Positions 53,412-64,000 are shown, counted from the first letter of the stretch. The stretch: DNA of 64,000 nucleotides from Harmonia axyridis (GCF_914767665.1 NC_059507.1:16616001-16680000); one strand, 5' to 3'. Numbers and translations: made by a program. The notes: generated by a model from the letters alone, not told the origin.

Positions 53412-53915
53412 TGTGCTTCGATATTCCATTTGAGAATTTTAGTAGTGAACGAAATCGAGAATATTTTAGGGATTTCAAGGCAGCGGATTTTGAAGGAATC
53501 ATATCGTGTTTGTCTCAAGCGGATTGGAATCTTTTAATTAATAATGATTTGATTGATTTGGCTCTAGCATCACCGCATTTTACGAAGTGATTTGTTGTAT
53601 CGTTGACGATTACGTTCCCAAAAGATTAAATTCAAGAGGCAATTTTCCTCATTGGTTCTCCGCTGACTTAAAAAAGCCGATTTCAAGTAAAAAAGCAGCC
53701 CATAAAAAATATAAGCAAACTCATAACAGTGAGGATTATGACGGTTTCGTTGTAAAAAGAGAAATATGTAAAGCTGAAAACAGAATTTGTTTTAGTGAGT
53801 ACGTGGCTAAAGTAGAACAGTCTAATCGTGGTGATCCCAAATATTTCTGGAAGTTCATTAACGATCGCAATCGGGATAGAGATCTAGCTAATTCGATGGT
53901 CTTGGGCGAGTTAAT
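53412..53915 (+). mobile_element. Non-LTR retrotransposon fragment (jockey/CR1-like)
   Basis: A 504-bp unique insert, the only non-satellite DNA in the window. It encodes part of an ORF2-like protein. Neither an endonuclease catalytic region nor the reverse-transcriptase YxDD region is present, so both ends are truncated. There is no poly(A) tail and no target-site duplication, and 14 bp of the host monomer (gatgaaaagtgtaa in the paralogues) are missing. Paralogous uninterrupted monomers lie at about 49747-50024 and 51693-51970. A short repeat, ctgtgc, lies at both 53401-53406 and 53411-53416 at the left join. The lack of retrotransposition hallmarks suggests arrival by break repair or recombination. 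Assignment to jockey or CR1 rather than another clade is tentative. Confidence 0.8.
53412..53915 (+). pseudogene. Broken ORF2 fragment: endonuclease-RT linker
   Basis: The protein fragment lies in two plus-strand frames. The first, 53415 to about 53580, contains RDFKAADFEGI followed by a QADWNLL motif. The second, about 53578-53915, contains FYEVICCIVDDYVPKR, then FPHWFSADLKK, a lysine-rich KKAAHKKYK stretch, and FWKFINDR near its end. This order (xDFxxADFxxI, W, FYxxxxxxxDxxVPxR, FPxWFS, KKxxHKxYK, FWxFI) is typical of the region between the apurinic-type endonuclease and the RT domain in jockey/CR1-like elements. A net frameshift lies between about 53560 and 53585. The second frame runs on into satellite and stops at 53929-53931. 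One disruption in about 168 codons suggests a fairly recent origin. The product is not functional. Confidence 0.75.
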
Positions 53916-55179
53916 GAATGAGAAACATTGAAGGAAATAACAAACGAATGAAATTAACTACAGAAGTCAGTCGTGCATTTGTGGTTACAGCAGCAATTGA
54001 CCTTTCCACGTGGGAGATTATAGCTACCTGCGTGACATCCGAGTCCAAGGAAATCAACAATGTGGAATGGCTTACTTGGATAATTGTTAATTAAACAAAA
54101 AGAAGGGAATAACAACAATCCCTTTTACCAATGTGATTTCCTCAGACACGTGTGTCAAGCTTTCGTCCCTGTGCAATACGATGAGAAGTGTTAGAATGTG
54201 AAACATTGAAGGAAATAACAAACAAATGAAATCAACAACAGAAGTCAGTCGTGCATTTGTGGTTACAGCACCAATTGACCTCACCACGTGGGAGATTATA
54301 GCTACCTGCGTGTCATCCGAGTCCAAGAAAATCTACAATGTGGAATGGCTCACTTGGATAATTGATCATTATACAGAAAGAAGGGAATAAGAACAGTCCC
54401 TTTTACCAATGTGATTTCCTTAGACACGTGTGTCAAGCTTTCGTCCCTGTGCAATACGATGAAAAGTGTTAGAATGTGAAACATTGAAGGAAATAACAAA
54501 CAAATGAAATCAACAACAGTAGTCAGTCGTGCATTTGTGGTTACAGCCGCAATTGATTTCACCACGTGGGAGATTATAGCTACCTGCGTGTCATCCGAGT
54601 CCAAGAAAATCAACAATGTGGAATATCGTACTTGGATAATTGATCATTATACAGAAAAAAGGGAATTAAAACAGTCCCTTTTACCAATGTGATTTCCTTA
54701 GACACGTGTGTCAAGCTTTCGTCCCTGTGCAATACGATGAGAAGTGTTAGAAAGAGAAACATTGAAGGAAATAACAAACAAATGAAATCAACAACAGAAG
54801 TCAGTCTTGCATTTGTGGTTACAGCAGCAATTGATTTTACCACGTGGGAGATTATAGCTACCTGCGTGTCATCCGAGTCCAAGAAAATCAACAATGTGGA
54901 ATGGCTTACTTGGATAATTGATCATTATACAGAAAGAAGGGAAAAAGAACAGTCCCCTTTACCAATGTGATTTCCTTAGACACGTGTGTCAAGCTTTCGT
55001 CCCTGTGCAATACGATGAGAAGTGTTAGAATGAGAAACATTGAGGGAAATAACAAACAAATGAAATCAACAACAGAAGTCAGTCGTGCATTTGTGGTTAC
55101 AGCAGCAATTGATTTTACCACGTGGGAGATTATAGCTACCTGCGTGTCATCTGAGTCCAAGAAAATCAACAATGTGGAA

Positions 55180-57125
55180 TGGCTTACTTGGATAATTGAT
55201 CATTATACAGAAAGAAGGGAATAAGAACAGTCCCTTTTACCAATGTGATTTCCTTAGACACGTGTGTCAAGCTTTCGTCCCTGTGCAATACGATGAGAAG
55301 TGTTAGAAAGAGAAACATTGAAGGAAATAACAAACAAATGAAATCAACAACAGAAGTCAGTCGTGCATTTCAGGTTACAGCAGCAATTGATTTTACCACG
55401 TCGGAGATTATAGCTACCTGCGTGACATCCGAGTCTAAGAAAATCAACAATGTGGAATGGCTTACTTGGATAATTGTTCATTAAACAAAAAGAAAGGAAT
55501 GAGAACAGTTCCTTATACCAATGTGGTTTCCATAGACACGTTTGTCAAGCTTTCGTCCCTGTGCAATACGATGAGAAGTGTTAGAATGAGAAACATTGAA
55601 GGAAATAACAAACAAATGAAATCAACAACAGAATTCAGCCGTCCAATTGTGGTTACAGCAGCAATTGACCTTACCACGTGGGAGATTATAGCTACCCGTG
55701 TGTTTTCCGAGTCCAAGAAAATCAACAATGTGGAATGGCTTACTTGGATAATTGTTAATTAAACAAAAAGAAGGGAATAAGAACAGTCCCTTATACCAAT
55801 GTGATTTCCTTAGACACGTGTGTCAAGCTTTCGTTCCTGTGAAATACGATGAGAAGTGTTAGAATGAGAAACATTGAAGGAAATAACAAACAAATGAAAT
55901 CAACAACAGAAGTCAGTCGTGCATTCGTGGTTACAGCAGCAATTGACCTTACCACGTGGGAGATTATAGCTACCCGTGTGTTTTCCGAGTTCAAGAAAAT
56001 CAACAATGTGGAATGGCTTACTTGGATAATTGTTGATTAAACAAAAAGAAGGGAGTAAGAACAGTCCCTTATACCAATGTGATTTCCTTAGACACGTGTG
56101 TCAAGCTTTCGTCCCTGTGCAATACGATGAGAAGTGTTAGAATGAAAAACATTGGAGGAAATAACAAACAAATGAAATCAACAACAGAAGTCAGTCGTGC
56201 ATTTGTGGTTACAGCAGCAATTGACCTTACCACGTGGGAGATTATAGCTACCCGTGTGTTTTCCGAGTCCAAGAAAATCAACAAAGTGGAATGGCTTACA
56301 TGGATAATTGTTAATTGAACAAGAAGAAGGGAATAAGAACAGTCCCTTATACCAATGTGATTTCCTTAGACACGTGTGTCAAGCTTTCGTCCCTGTGCAA
56401 TACCATGAAAAGTGTTAGAATGAGAAACATTGAAGAAAATAACAAACGAATGAAATCAACAACAGAAGTCAGTCGTGCATTTGTGGTTACAGCAGCAATT
56501 GACCTCACCACGTGGGAGATTAAAGCTACCTGCGTGTCATCCGAGTCCAAGAAAATCAAAAATGTGGAATGGCTTACTTGGATAATTGATCATTATACAG
56601 AAAGAAGGGAATAAGAACAGTCCCTTTTACCAATGTGATTTCCTTAGACACGTGTGTCAAGCTTTCGTCCCTATGCAATATGGTGAAAAGTGTTAGAATG
56701 AGAAACATAGAAAGAAATAACAAACAAATGAAGTCAACAACAGAAGTCAGTCGTGCATTTGTGGTTACAGCAGCAATTGACCTCACCACGTGGGAGATTA
56801 TAGCTACCTGCGTGTCATCCGAGTCCAAGAAAATCAACAATGTGGAATGGCTTACTTGGATAATTGATCATTATACAGAAAGAAGGGAATAAGAACAGTC
56901 CCTTTTACCAATGTGATTTCCTTAGACACGTGTGTCAAGCTTTCGTCCCTGTGCAATATGGTGAAAAGTGTTAGAATGAGAAACATAAAAGGAAATAACA
57001 AACAAATGAAATCAACAACAGAAGTCAGTCGTGCATTTGTGGTTACAGCAGCAATTGACCTTACCACGTGAGAGATTATAGCTACCTGCGTGACATCCGA
57101 GTCCAAGAAAATCAACAATGTGGAA
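55180..57125 (+). repeat. Heptamer (1946 bp), copy I1
   Basis: Seven units repeated at 57126-59120. Ordered markers are a gcatttcaggtt unit with ccacgtcgg, three acccgtgtgttttcc units, a taccatgaaaag unit with gattaaagc, and two units with atatggtgaaaag. Confidence 0.9.
55529..56362 (+). repeat. Divergent trimer, acccgtgtgttttcc subfamily
   Basis: Three consecutive monomers in which tacctgcgtgtcatcc is replaced by tacccgtgtgttttcc. They also carry gaattcagccgtccaattg (first), gcattcgtgg (second) and aaaaacattggagg (third). The same ordered trio occurs at 57475-58308 and 61090-61923, nine such monomers in all. Confidence 0.85.
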
Positions 57126-59120
57126 TGGCTTACTTGGATAATTGATCATTATACAGAAAGAAGGGAATAAGAACAGTCCCTTTTACCAATGTGATTTCCT
57201 TAGACACGTGTGTCAAGCTTTCGTCCCTGTGCAATACGATGAGAAGTGTTAGAAAGAGAAACATTGAAGGAAATAACAAACAAATGAAATCAACAACAGA
57301 AGTCAGTCGTGCATTTCAGGTTACAGCAGCAATTGATTTTACCACGTCGGAGATTATAGCTACCTGCGTGACATCCGAGTCTAAGAAAATCAACAATGTG
57401 GAATGGCTTACTTGGATAATTGTTCATTAAACAAAAAGAAAGGAATGAGAACAGTTCCTTATACCAATGTGGTTTCCATAGACACGTTTGTCAAGCTTTC
57501 GTCCCTGTGCAATACGATGAGAAGTGTTAGAATGAGAAACATTGAAGGAAATAACAAACAAATGAAATCAACAACAGAATTCAGCCGTCCAATTGTGGTT
57601 ACAGCAGCAATTGACCTTACCACGTGGGAGATTATAGCTACCCGTGTGTTTTCCGAGTCCAAGAAAATCAACAATGTGGAATGGCTTACTTGGATAATTG
57701 TTAATTAAACAAAAAGAAGGGAATAAGAACAGTCCCTTATACCAATGTGATTTCCTTAGACACGTGTGTCAAGCTTTCGTTCCTGTGCAATACGATGAGA
57801 AGTGTTAGAATGAGAAACATTGAAGGAAATAACAAACAAATGAAATCAACAACAGAAGTCAGTCGTGCATTCGTGGTTACAGCAGCAATTGACCTTACCA
57901 CGTGGGAGATTATAGCTACCCGTGTGTTTTCCGAGTCCAAGAAAATCAACAATGTGGAATGGCTTACTTGGATAATTGTTGATTAAACAAAAAGAAGGGA
58001 GTAAGAACAGTCCCTTATACCAATGTGATTTCCTTAGACACGTGTGTCAAGCTTTCGTCCCTGTGCAATACGATGAGAAGTGTTAGAATGAAAAACATTG
58101 GAGGAAATAACAAACAAATGAAATCAACAACAGAAGTCAGTCGTGCATTTGTGGTTACAGCAGCAATTGACCTTACCACGTGGGAGATTATAGCTACCCG
58201 TGTGTTTTCCGAGTCCAAGAAAATCAACAAAGTGGAATGGCTTACATGGATAATTGTTAATTGAACAAAAAGAAGGGAATAAGAACAGTCCCTTATACCA
58301 ATGTGATTTCCTTAGACACGTGTGTCAAGCTTTCGTCCCTGTGCAATACCATGAAAAGTGTTAGAATGAGAAACATTGAAGAAAATAACAAACGAATGAA
58401 ATCAACAACAGAAGTCAGTCGTGCATTTGTGGTTACAGCAGCAATTGACCTCACCACGTGGGAGATTAAAGCTACCTGCGTGTCATCCGAGTCCAAGAAA
58501 ATCAAAAATGTGGAATGGCTTACTTGGATAATTGATCATTATACAGAAAGAAGGGAATAAGAACAGTCCCTTTTACCAATGTGATTTCCTTAGACACGTG
58601 TGTCAAGCTTTCGTCCCTGTGCAATATGGTGAAAAGTGTTAGAATGAGAAACATAGAAAGAAATAACAAACAAATGAAGTCAACAACAGAAGTCAGTCGT
58701 GCATTTGTGGTTACAGCAGCAATTGACCTCACCACGTGGGAGATTATAGCTACCTGCGTGTCATCCGAGTCCAAGAAAATCAACAATGTGGAATGGCTTA
58801 CTTGGATAATTGATCATTATACAGAAAGAAGGGAATAAGAACAGTCCCTTTTACCAATGTGATTTCCTTAGACACGTGTGTCAAGCTTTCGTCCCTGTGC
58901 AATATGGTGAAAAGTGTTAGAATGAGAAACATAAAAGGAAATAACAAACAAATGAAATCAACAACAGAAGTCAGTCGTGCATTTGTGGTTACAGCAGCAA
59001 TTGACCTTACCACGTGAGAGATTATAGCTACCTGCGTGACATCCGAGTCCAAGAAAATCAACAATGTGGAATGGCTTACTTGGATAATTGATCATTATAC
59101 AGAAAGAAGGGAATAAGAAC
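57126..59120 (+). repeat. Heptamer (1946 bp), copy I2
   Basis: Tandem copy of 55180-57125, nearly identical. Differences include tgtgcaatatgg at about 58620 where copy I1 has tatgcaatatgg (about 56674), and gttcctgtgc for gttcctgtga near 57781. The match ends where the linker changes to ccttataccaatgtggtttccatag at about 59125. Confidence 0.9.
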
Positions 59121-60959
59121 AGTCCCTTATACCAATGTGGTTTCCATAGACACGTGTGTCAAGCTTTCGTCCCTTTGCAATACGATGAGAAGTGTTAGAA
59201 TGAGAAACATAGAAGGAAATAACAAACAAATGAAATCAACAACAGAAGTCAGTCGTGCATTTGTGGTTACAGCAGCAAATTGACCTTACCACGTGGGAGA
59301 TTATAGCTACCTGCGTGACATCCGAGTCCAAGAAAATCAACAATGTGGAATGGCTTACTTGGATAATTGATCATTATACAGAAAGAAGGGAATAAGAACA
59401 GTCCCTTATACCAAAGTGGTTTCCTTAGACACGTGTGTCAAGCTTTCGTCCCTGTGCAACACGATGAAAAGTGTTAGAATGAGAAACATAGAAGGAAATA
59501 ACAAACAAATGAAATCAACAACAGAAGTCAGTCGTGCATTTGTGGTTACAGCAGCAATTGACCTTACCACGTGAGAGATTATAGCTACCTGCGTGACATC
59601 CGAGTCCAAGAAAATCAACAATGTGGAATGGCTTACTTGGATAATTGTTCATTAAACAAAAAGAAGGGAATATGAGCAGTCCCTTATACCAAAGTGGTTT
59701 CCTTAGACACGTGTGTCAAGCTTTCGTTCCTGTGCAATACGATGAAAAGTGTTAGAATGAGACATATAGAAGGAAATAACAAACAAATGAAATCAACAAC
59801 AGAAGTCAGTCGTGCATTTGTGGTTACAGCAGCAATTGACCTTACCACGTGAGAGATTATAGCTACCTGCGTGACATCCGAGTCCAAGAAAATCAACAAT
59901 GTGGAATGGCTTACTTGGATAATTGTTCATCAAACAAAAAGAAGGGAATATGAGCAGTCCCTTATACCAAAGTGGTTTCCTTAGACACGTGTGTCAAGCT
60001 TTCGTTCCTGTGCAATACGATGAAAAATTTTAGAATGAGAAATATAGAAGGAAATAACAAACAAATGAAATCAACAACAGAAGTCAGTCGTGCATTTGTG
60101 GTTACAGCAGCAATTGACCTTACCACGTGGGAGATTATAGCTACCTGCGTGACCTCCGAGTCCAAGAAATTCAACAATGTGGAATGGCTTACTTGGATAA
60201 TTGTTCATTAAACAAAAAGAAGGGAATAAGAACAGTCCCTTATACCAAAGTGGTTTCCTTAGACACGTGTGTCAAGCTTTCGTCCCTGTGCAACACGATG
60301 AAATTTGTTAGAATGAGAAACATAGAAGGAAATAACAAACAAATGAAATCAACAACAGAAGTCAGTCGTGCATTTGTCGTTACAGCAGCAATTGACCTTA
60401 CCACGTGAGAGATTATAGCTACCTGCGTGACATCCGAGTCTAAGAAAATCAATAATGTGGAATGGCTAACTTGGATAATTGTTCATTAAACAAAAAGAAG
60501 GGAATATGAACAGTCCCTTATACCAAAGTGGTTTCCTTAGACACGTGTGTCAAGCTTTCGTCCCTGTGCAATACGATGAAAAGTGTTAGAATGAGAAACA
60601 TTGAAGGAAATAACAAACGAATGAAATCAACTACAGAAGTCAGTCGTGCATTTGTGGTTACAGCAGCAATTGACCTTTCCACGTGGGAGATTATAGCTAC
60701 CTGCGTGACATCCGAGTCCGAGAAAATCAACAATGTGGAATGGCCTACTTGAATAATTGTTGATTAAACAAAAAAAAAGGAATAAGAACAGTCCCTTATA
60801 CCAAAGTGGTTTCCTTAGACACGTGTGTCAAGCTTTCGTCCCTGTGCAATACGATGAAAAGTGTTAGAATGAGAAACATACAAGGAAATAACAAACAAAT
60901 GAAATCAACAACAGAAGTCAGTCGTGCATTTGTGGTTACAGCAGCAATTGACCTTACCA
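59121..60959 (+). repeat. Mosaic satellite region, mostly H-tail
   Basis: Mostly H-tail units with private changes: agacatatagaagg near 59761, gaaaaattttag near 60023, tgaaatttgttag near 60299 and a gttgattaaacaaaaaaaaagg tail near 60760. It includes the last 279-bp extra-A unit (about 59276). There are no genes. Confidence 0.7.
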
Positions 60960-62400
60960 CGTCGGAGATTATAGCTACCTGCGTGACATCCGAGTCTAAG
61001 AAAATCAACAATGTGGAATGGCTTACTTGGATAATTGTTCATTAAACAAAAAGAAAGGAATGAGAACAGTTCCTTATACCAATGTGGTTTCCATAGACAC
61101 GTTTGTCAAGCTTTCGTCCCTGTGCAATACGATGAGAAGTGTTAGAATGAGAAACATTGAAGGAAATAACAAACAAATGAAATCAACAACAGAATTCAGC
61201 CGTCCAATTGTGGTTACAGCAGCAATTGACCTTACCACGTGGGAGATTATAGCTACCCGTGTGTTTTCCGAGTCCAAGAAAATCAACAATGTGGAATGGC
61301 TTACTTGGATGATTGTTAATTAAACAAAAAGAAGGGAATGAGAACAGTCCCTTATACCAATGTGATTTCCTTAGACACGTGTGTCAAGCTTTCGTTCCTG
61401 TGCAATACGATGAGAAGTGTTAGAATGAGAAACATTGAAGGAAATAACAAACAAATGAAATCAACAACAGAAGTCAGTCGTGCATTCGTGGTTACAGCAG
61501 CAATTGACCTTACCACGTGGGAGATTATAGCTACCCGTGTGTTTTCCGAGTCCAAGAAAATCAACAATGTGGAATGGCTTACTTGGATAATTGTTGATTA
61601 AACAAAAAGAAGGGAGTAAGAACAGTCCCTTATACCAATGTGATTTCCTTAGACACGTGTGTCAAGCTTTCGTCCCTGTGCAATACGATGAGAAGTGTTA
61701 GAATGAAAAACATTGGAGGAAATAACAAACAAATGAAATCAACAACAGAAGTCAGTCGTGCATTTGTGGTTACAGCAGCAATTGACCTTACCACGTGGGA
61801 GATTATAGCTACCCGTGTGTTTTCCGAGTCCAAGAAAATCAACAATGTGGAATGGCTTACATGGATAATTGATCATTATGCAGAAAGGAGGGAATAAGAA
61901 CAGTCCCTTTTACCAATGTGATTTCCTCAGACACGTGTGTCAAGCTTTCGTCCCTGAGCAATACGATGAGAAGTGTTAGAATGAGAAACATTGAAGGAAA
62001 TAACAAACAAATGAAATCAACAACAGAAGTCAGTCGTGCATTTGTGGTTACAGCAGCAATTGACCTCACCACGTGGGAGATTAAAGCTACCTGCGTGTCA
62101 TCCGAGTCCAAGAAAATCAAAAATGTGGAATGGCTTACTTGGATAATTGATCATTATACAGAAAGAAGGGAATAAGAACAGTCCCTTTTACCAATGTGAT
62201 TTCCTTAGACACGTGTGTCAAGCTTTCGTCCCTGTGCAATATGGTGAAAAGTGTTAGAATGAGAAACATAGAAAGAAATAACAAACAAATGAAGTCAACA
62301 ACAGAAGTCAGTCGTGCATTTGTGGTTCCAGCAGCAATTTACCTCACCACGTGGGAGATTATAGCTACCTGCGTGTCATCCGAGTCCAAGAAAATCAACA
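60960..62400 (+). repeat. Third, patched copy of the heptamer I region
   Basis: Matches 57345-58785 at an offset of 3615, including the acccgtgtgttttcc trio, the gattaaagc/atcaaaaatgtgg unit and the atatggtgaaaag unit. Between about 61860 and 62050 the sequence switches to a different type (gatcattatgcag, cctcagacacg, gagcaatacg) before returning to the I-type. This looks like a gene-conversion patch. Confidence 0.75.
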
Positions 62401-64000
62401 ATGTGGAATGGCTTACTTGGATAATTGATCATTATACAGAAAGGAGGGAATAAGAACAGTCCCTTTTACCAATGTGATTTCCTTAGACACGTGTGTCAAG
62501 CTTTCGTCCCTGAGCAATACGATGAGAAGTGTTAGAATGAGAAACATTGAAGGAAATAACAAACAAATGAAATCAACAACAGAAGTCAGTCGTGCATTTG
62601 TGGTTACAGCAGCAATTGACCTCACCACGTGGAAGATTATAGCTACCTGCGTGTCATCCGAGTCCAAGAAAATCAACAATGTGGAATGGCTTACTTGGAT
62701 AATTGATCATTATACAGAAAGAAGGGAATAAGAACAGTCCCTTTTACCACTGTGATTTCCTTAGACACGTGTGTCGAGCTCTCGTCCCTGTGCAATACGA
62801 TGAGAAGTGTTAGAATGAGAAACATAAAAGGAAATAACAAACAAATGAAATCAACAACAGAAGTCAGCCGTGCATTTGTGGTTACAGCAGCAATTGATTT
62901 TACCACGTGGGAGATAATAGCTACCTGCGTGTCATCCGAGTCCAAGAAAATTAACAATGTGGAATGGCTTACTTGGATAATTGATCATTATACAGAAAGA
63001 AGGGAATAAGAACAGTCCCTTTTTCCAATGTGATTTTCTATAGACACGTGTGTCAAGCTTTCGTCCCTGTGCAATACGATGAGAAGTGTTAGAAAGAGAA
63101 ACATTGAAGGAAATAACAATCAAATGAAATCAACAACAGAAGTCAGTCGTGCATTTGTGGTTACAGCAGCAATTGATTTTACCACGTGGGAGATTATAGC
63201 TACCTGCGTGTAATCCGAGTCCAAGAAAATCAACAATGTGGAATGGCTTACTTGGATAATTGATCATTATTCAGAAAGAAGGGAATAAGAACAGTCCCTT
63301 TTACCAATTTGATTTCTTTAGACAAGTGTGTCAAGCTTTCGTCCCTGTGCAATACGATGAGGAGTGTTAGAATGAGAAACATTGAAGGAAATAACAAACA
63401 AATGAAATCAACAACAGAAGTCAGTCGTGCATTTGTGGTTACAGCAGCAATTGACCTCACCACGTGGGAGATTATAGCTACCTGCGTGTCATCCGAGTCC
63501 AAGAAAATCAACAATGTGGAATGGCTTACTTTGATAATTGATCATTATACAGAAAGAAGGGAATGAGAACAGTCCCTTTTACCAATGTGATTTCCTTAGA
63601 CACGTGTGTCAAGCTTTCGTCCCTGTGCAATACGATGAGAAGTGTTAGAATGAGAAACATTGAAGGAAATAACAAACAAATGAAATCAACAACAGAAGTC
63701 AGTCGTGCATTTGTGGTTACAGCAGCAATTGATTTTACCACGTGGGAGATTATAGCTACCTGCGTGTCATCCGAGTCCAAGAAAATCAACAATGTGGAAT
63801 GGCTTACTTGGATAATTGATCATTATACAGAAAGAAGGGAATAAGAACAGACCCTTATACCAATGTGGTTTCCATAGACACGTGTGTCAAGCTTTCGTCC
63901 CTGTGCAATACGATGGAAAGAGTTAGAATGAGAAACATTGAGGAAAATAACAAACAAATGAAATCAACAACAGAAGTCAGTCGTGCTTTTGTGGTTACAG
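62401..64000 (+). repeat. Satellite, right edge of window
   Basis: D-tail units with more private substitutions than elsewhere: gtcgagctctcg (about 62774, loss of HindIII), gtgtaatccgag (about 63209), caatttgatttctttagacaag (about 63305, loss of the first CACGTG) and atggaaagagttag (about 63913). The array runs on past the window. Confidence 0.8.

Larger units (their letters stand above)
53916..64000 (+). repeat. 278-bp satellite array, right segment
   Basis: The array resumes within a monomer at gaatgagaaac and continues to the window edge. The last full unit starts near 63593, and 63871-64000 is a partial unit. This segment contains the divergent subfamily with acccgtgtgttttccgag, absent elsewhere. 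No genes are seen. Confidence 0.97.

Noticed and set aside
53412..53915. A functional gene or host exon
   Set aside because: The fragment changes frame, has no start or end of its own, and fits the endonuclease-RT linker of non-LTR retrotransposons.
1..64000. Hundreds of open frames of 60-126 codons on both strands, all related
   Set aside because: They are copies of the same monomer. The unit length of 278 is not a multiple of three, so the frame shifts at every unit. Stops (for example tgagag, cacttagg) are scattered among otherwise identical units, and both strands are open over the same bases. This is not coding conservation.
1..64000. CRISPR-like regular repeats
   Set aside because: The whole 278-bp unit is repeated with no unique spacers and no cas genes nearby.
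1..64000. An operon, defence system or mobile island
   Set aside because: No host genes are present on either strand; the window is satellite DNA with one retrotransposon fragment.

Overview
The window is almost entirely one satellite DNA array. A 278-bp monomer repeats head to tail from base 1 to base 64000, about 228 units plus a partial unit at the right edge. All units point the same way except one inverted, internally deleted segment at 31495-31667. The only non-satellite DNA is a 504-bp fragment of a non-LTR retrotransposon at 53412-53915. I find no host gene, tRNA, rRNA, CRISPR array or bacterial-type operon.

This points to eukaryotic heterochromatin, probably centromeric or pericentromeric. 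The translated retrotransposon fragment resembles the linker between endonuclease and reverse transcriptase in jockey/CR1-like elements, which are common in insects and other arthropods. That makes an arthropod host likely; the species cannot be named from sequence alone. A monomer counted by hand is about 38.5% GC, with CpG observed/expected near 0.7.

Monomers differ at diagnostic positions: the mid-unit block (gattttacc, gacctcacc or gaccttacc), the tail (gatcattatacag, gttcattaaacaa, gttaattaaacaa or gttgattaaacaa) and the linker (ccttttaccaatgtgattt or ccttataccaaagtggttt). These variants show nested duplication at many scales: dimers of 556 bp, a trimer of 834 bp, heptamers of 1946 bp, a 9-mer, an 11-mer, and a segmental duplication of about 9-11 kb.

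Layout: 1-5002 is a 9-mer duplication. 2782-13790 is repeated at 14178-22960. An expanded heptamer lies at 7505-11396 and an 11-mer tandem at 20025-25850. 26390-35440 is a mosaic with local dimers and a trimer, plus the inverted segment at 31.5 kb. 35830-38580 recurs at 42502-45252. Heptamers lie at 48150-52040 and 55180-59120. The retrotransposon fragment sits in a third copy of a monomer pair whose empty-site paralogues are at 49.7 and 51.7 kb. A third, patched copy of the 55-59 kb unit lies at 60960-62400.

No genes work together here. The biology is satellite evolution: unequal exchange, gene conversion and apparent template switching. Block edges below are read by eye from diagnostic variants and are usually good to within tens of bases, at worst about one monomer.
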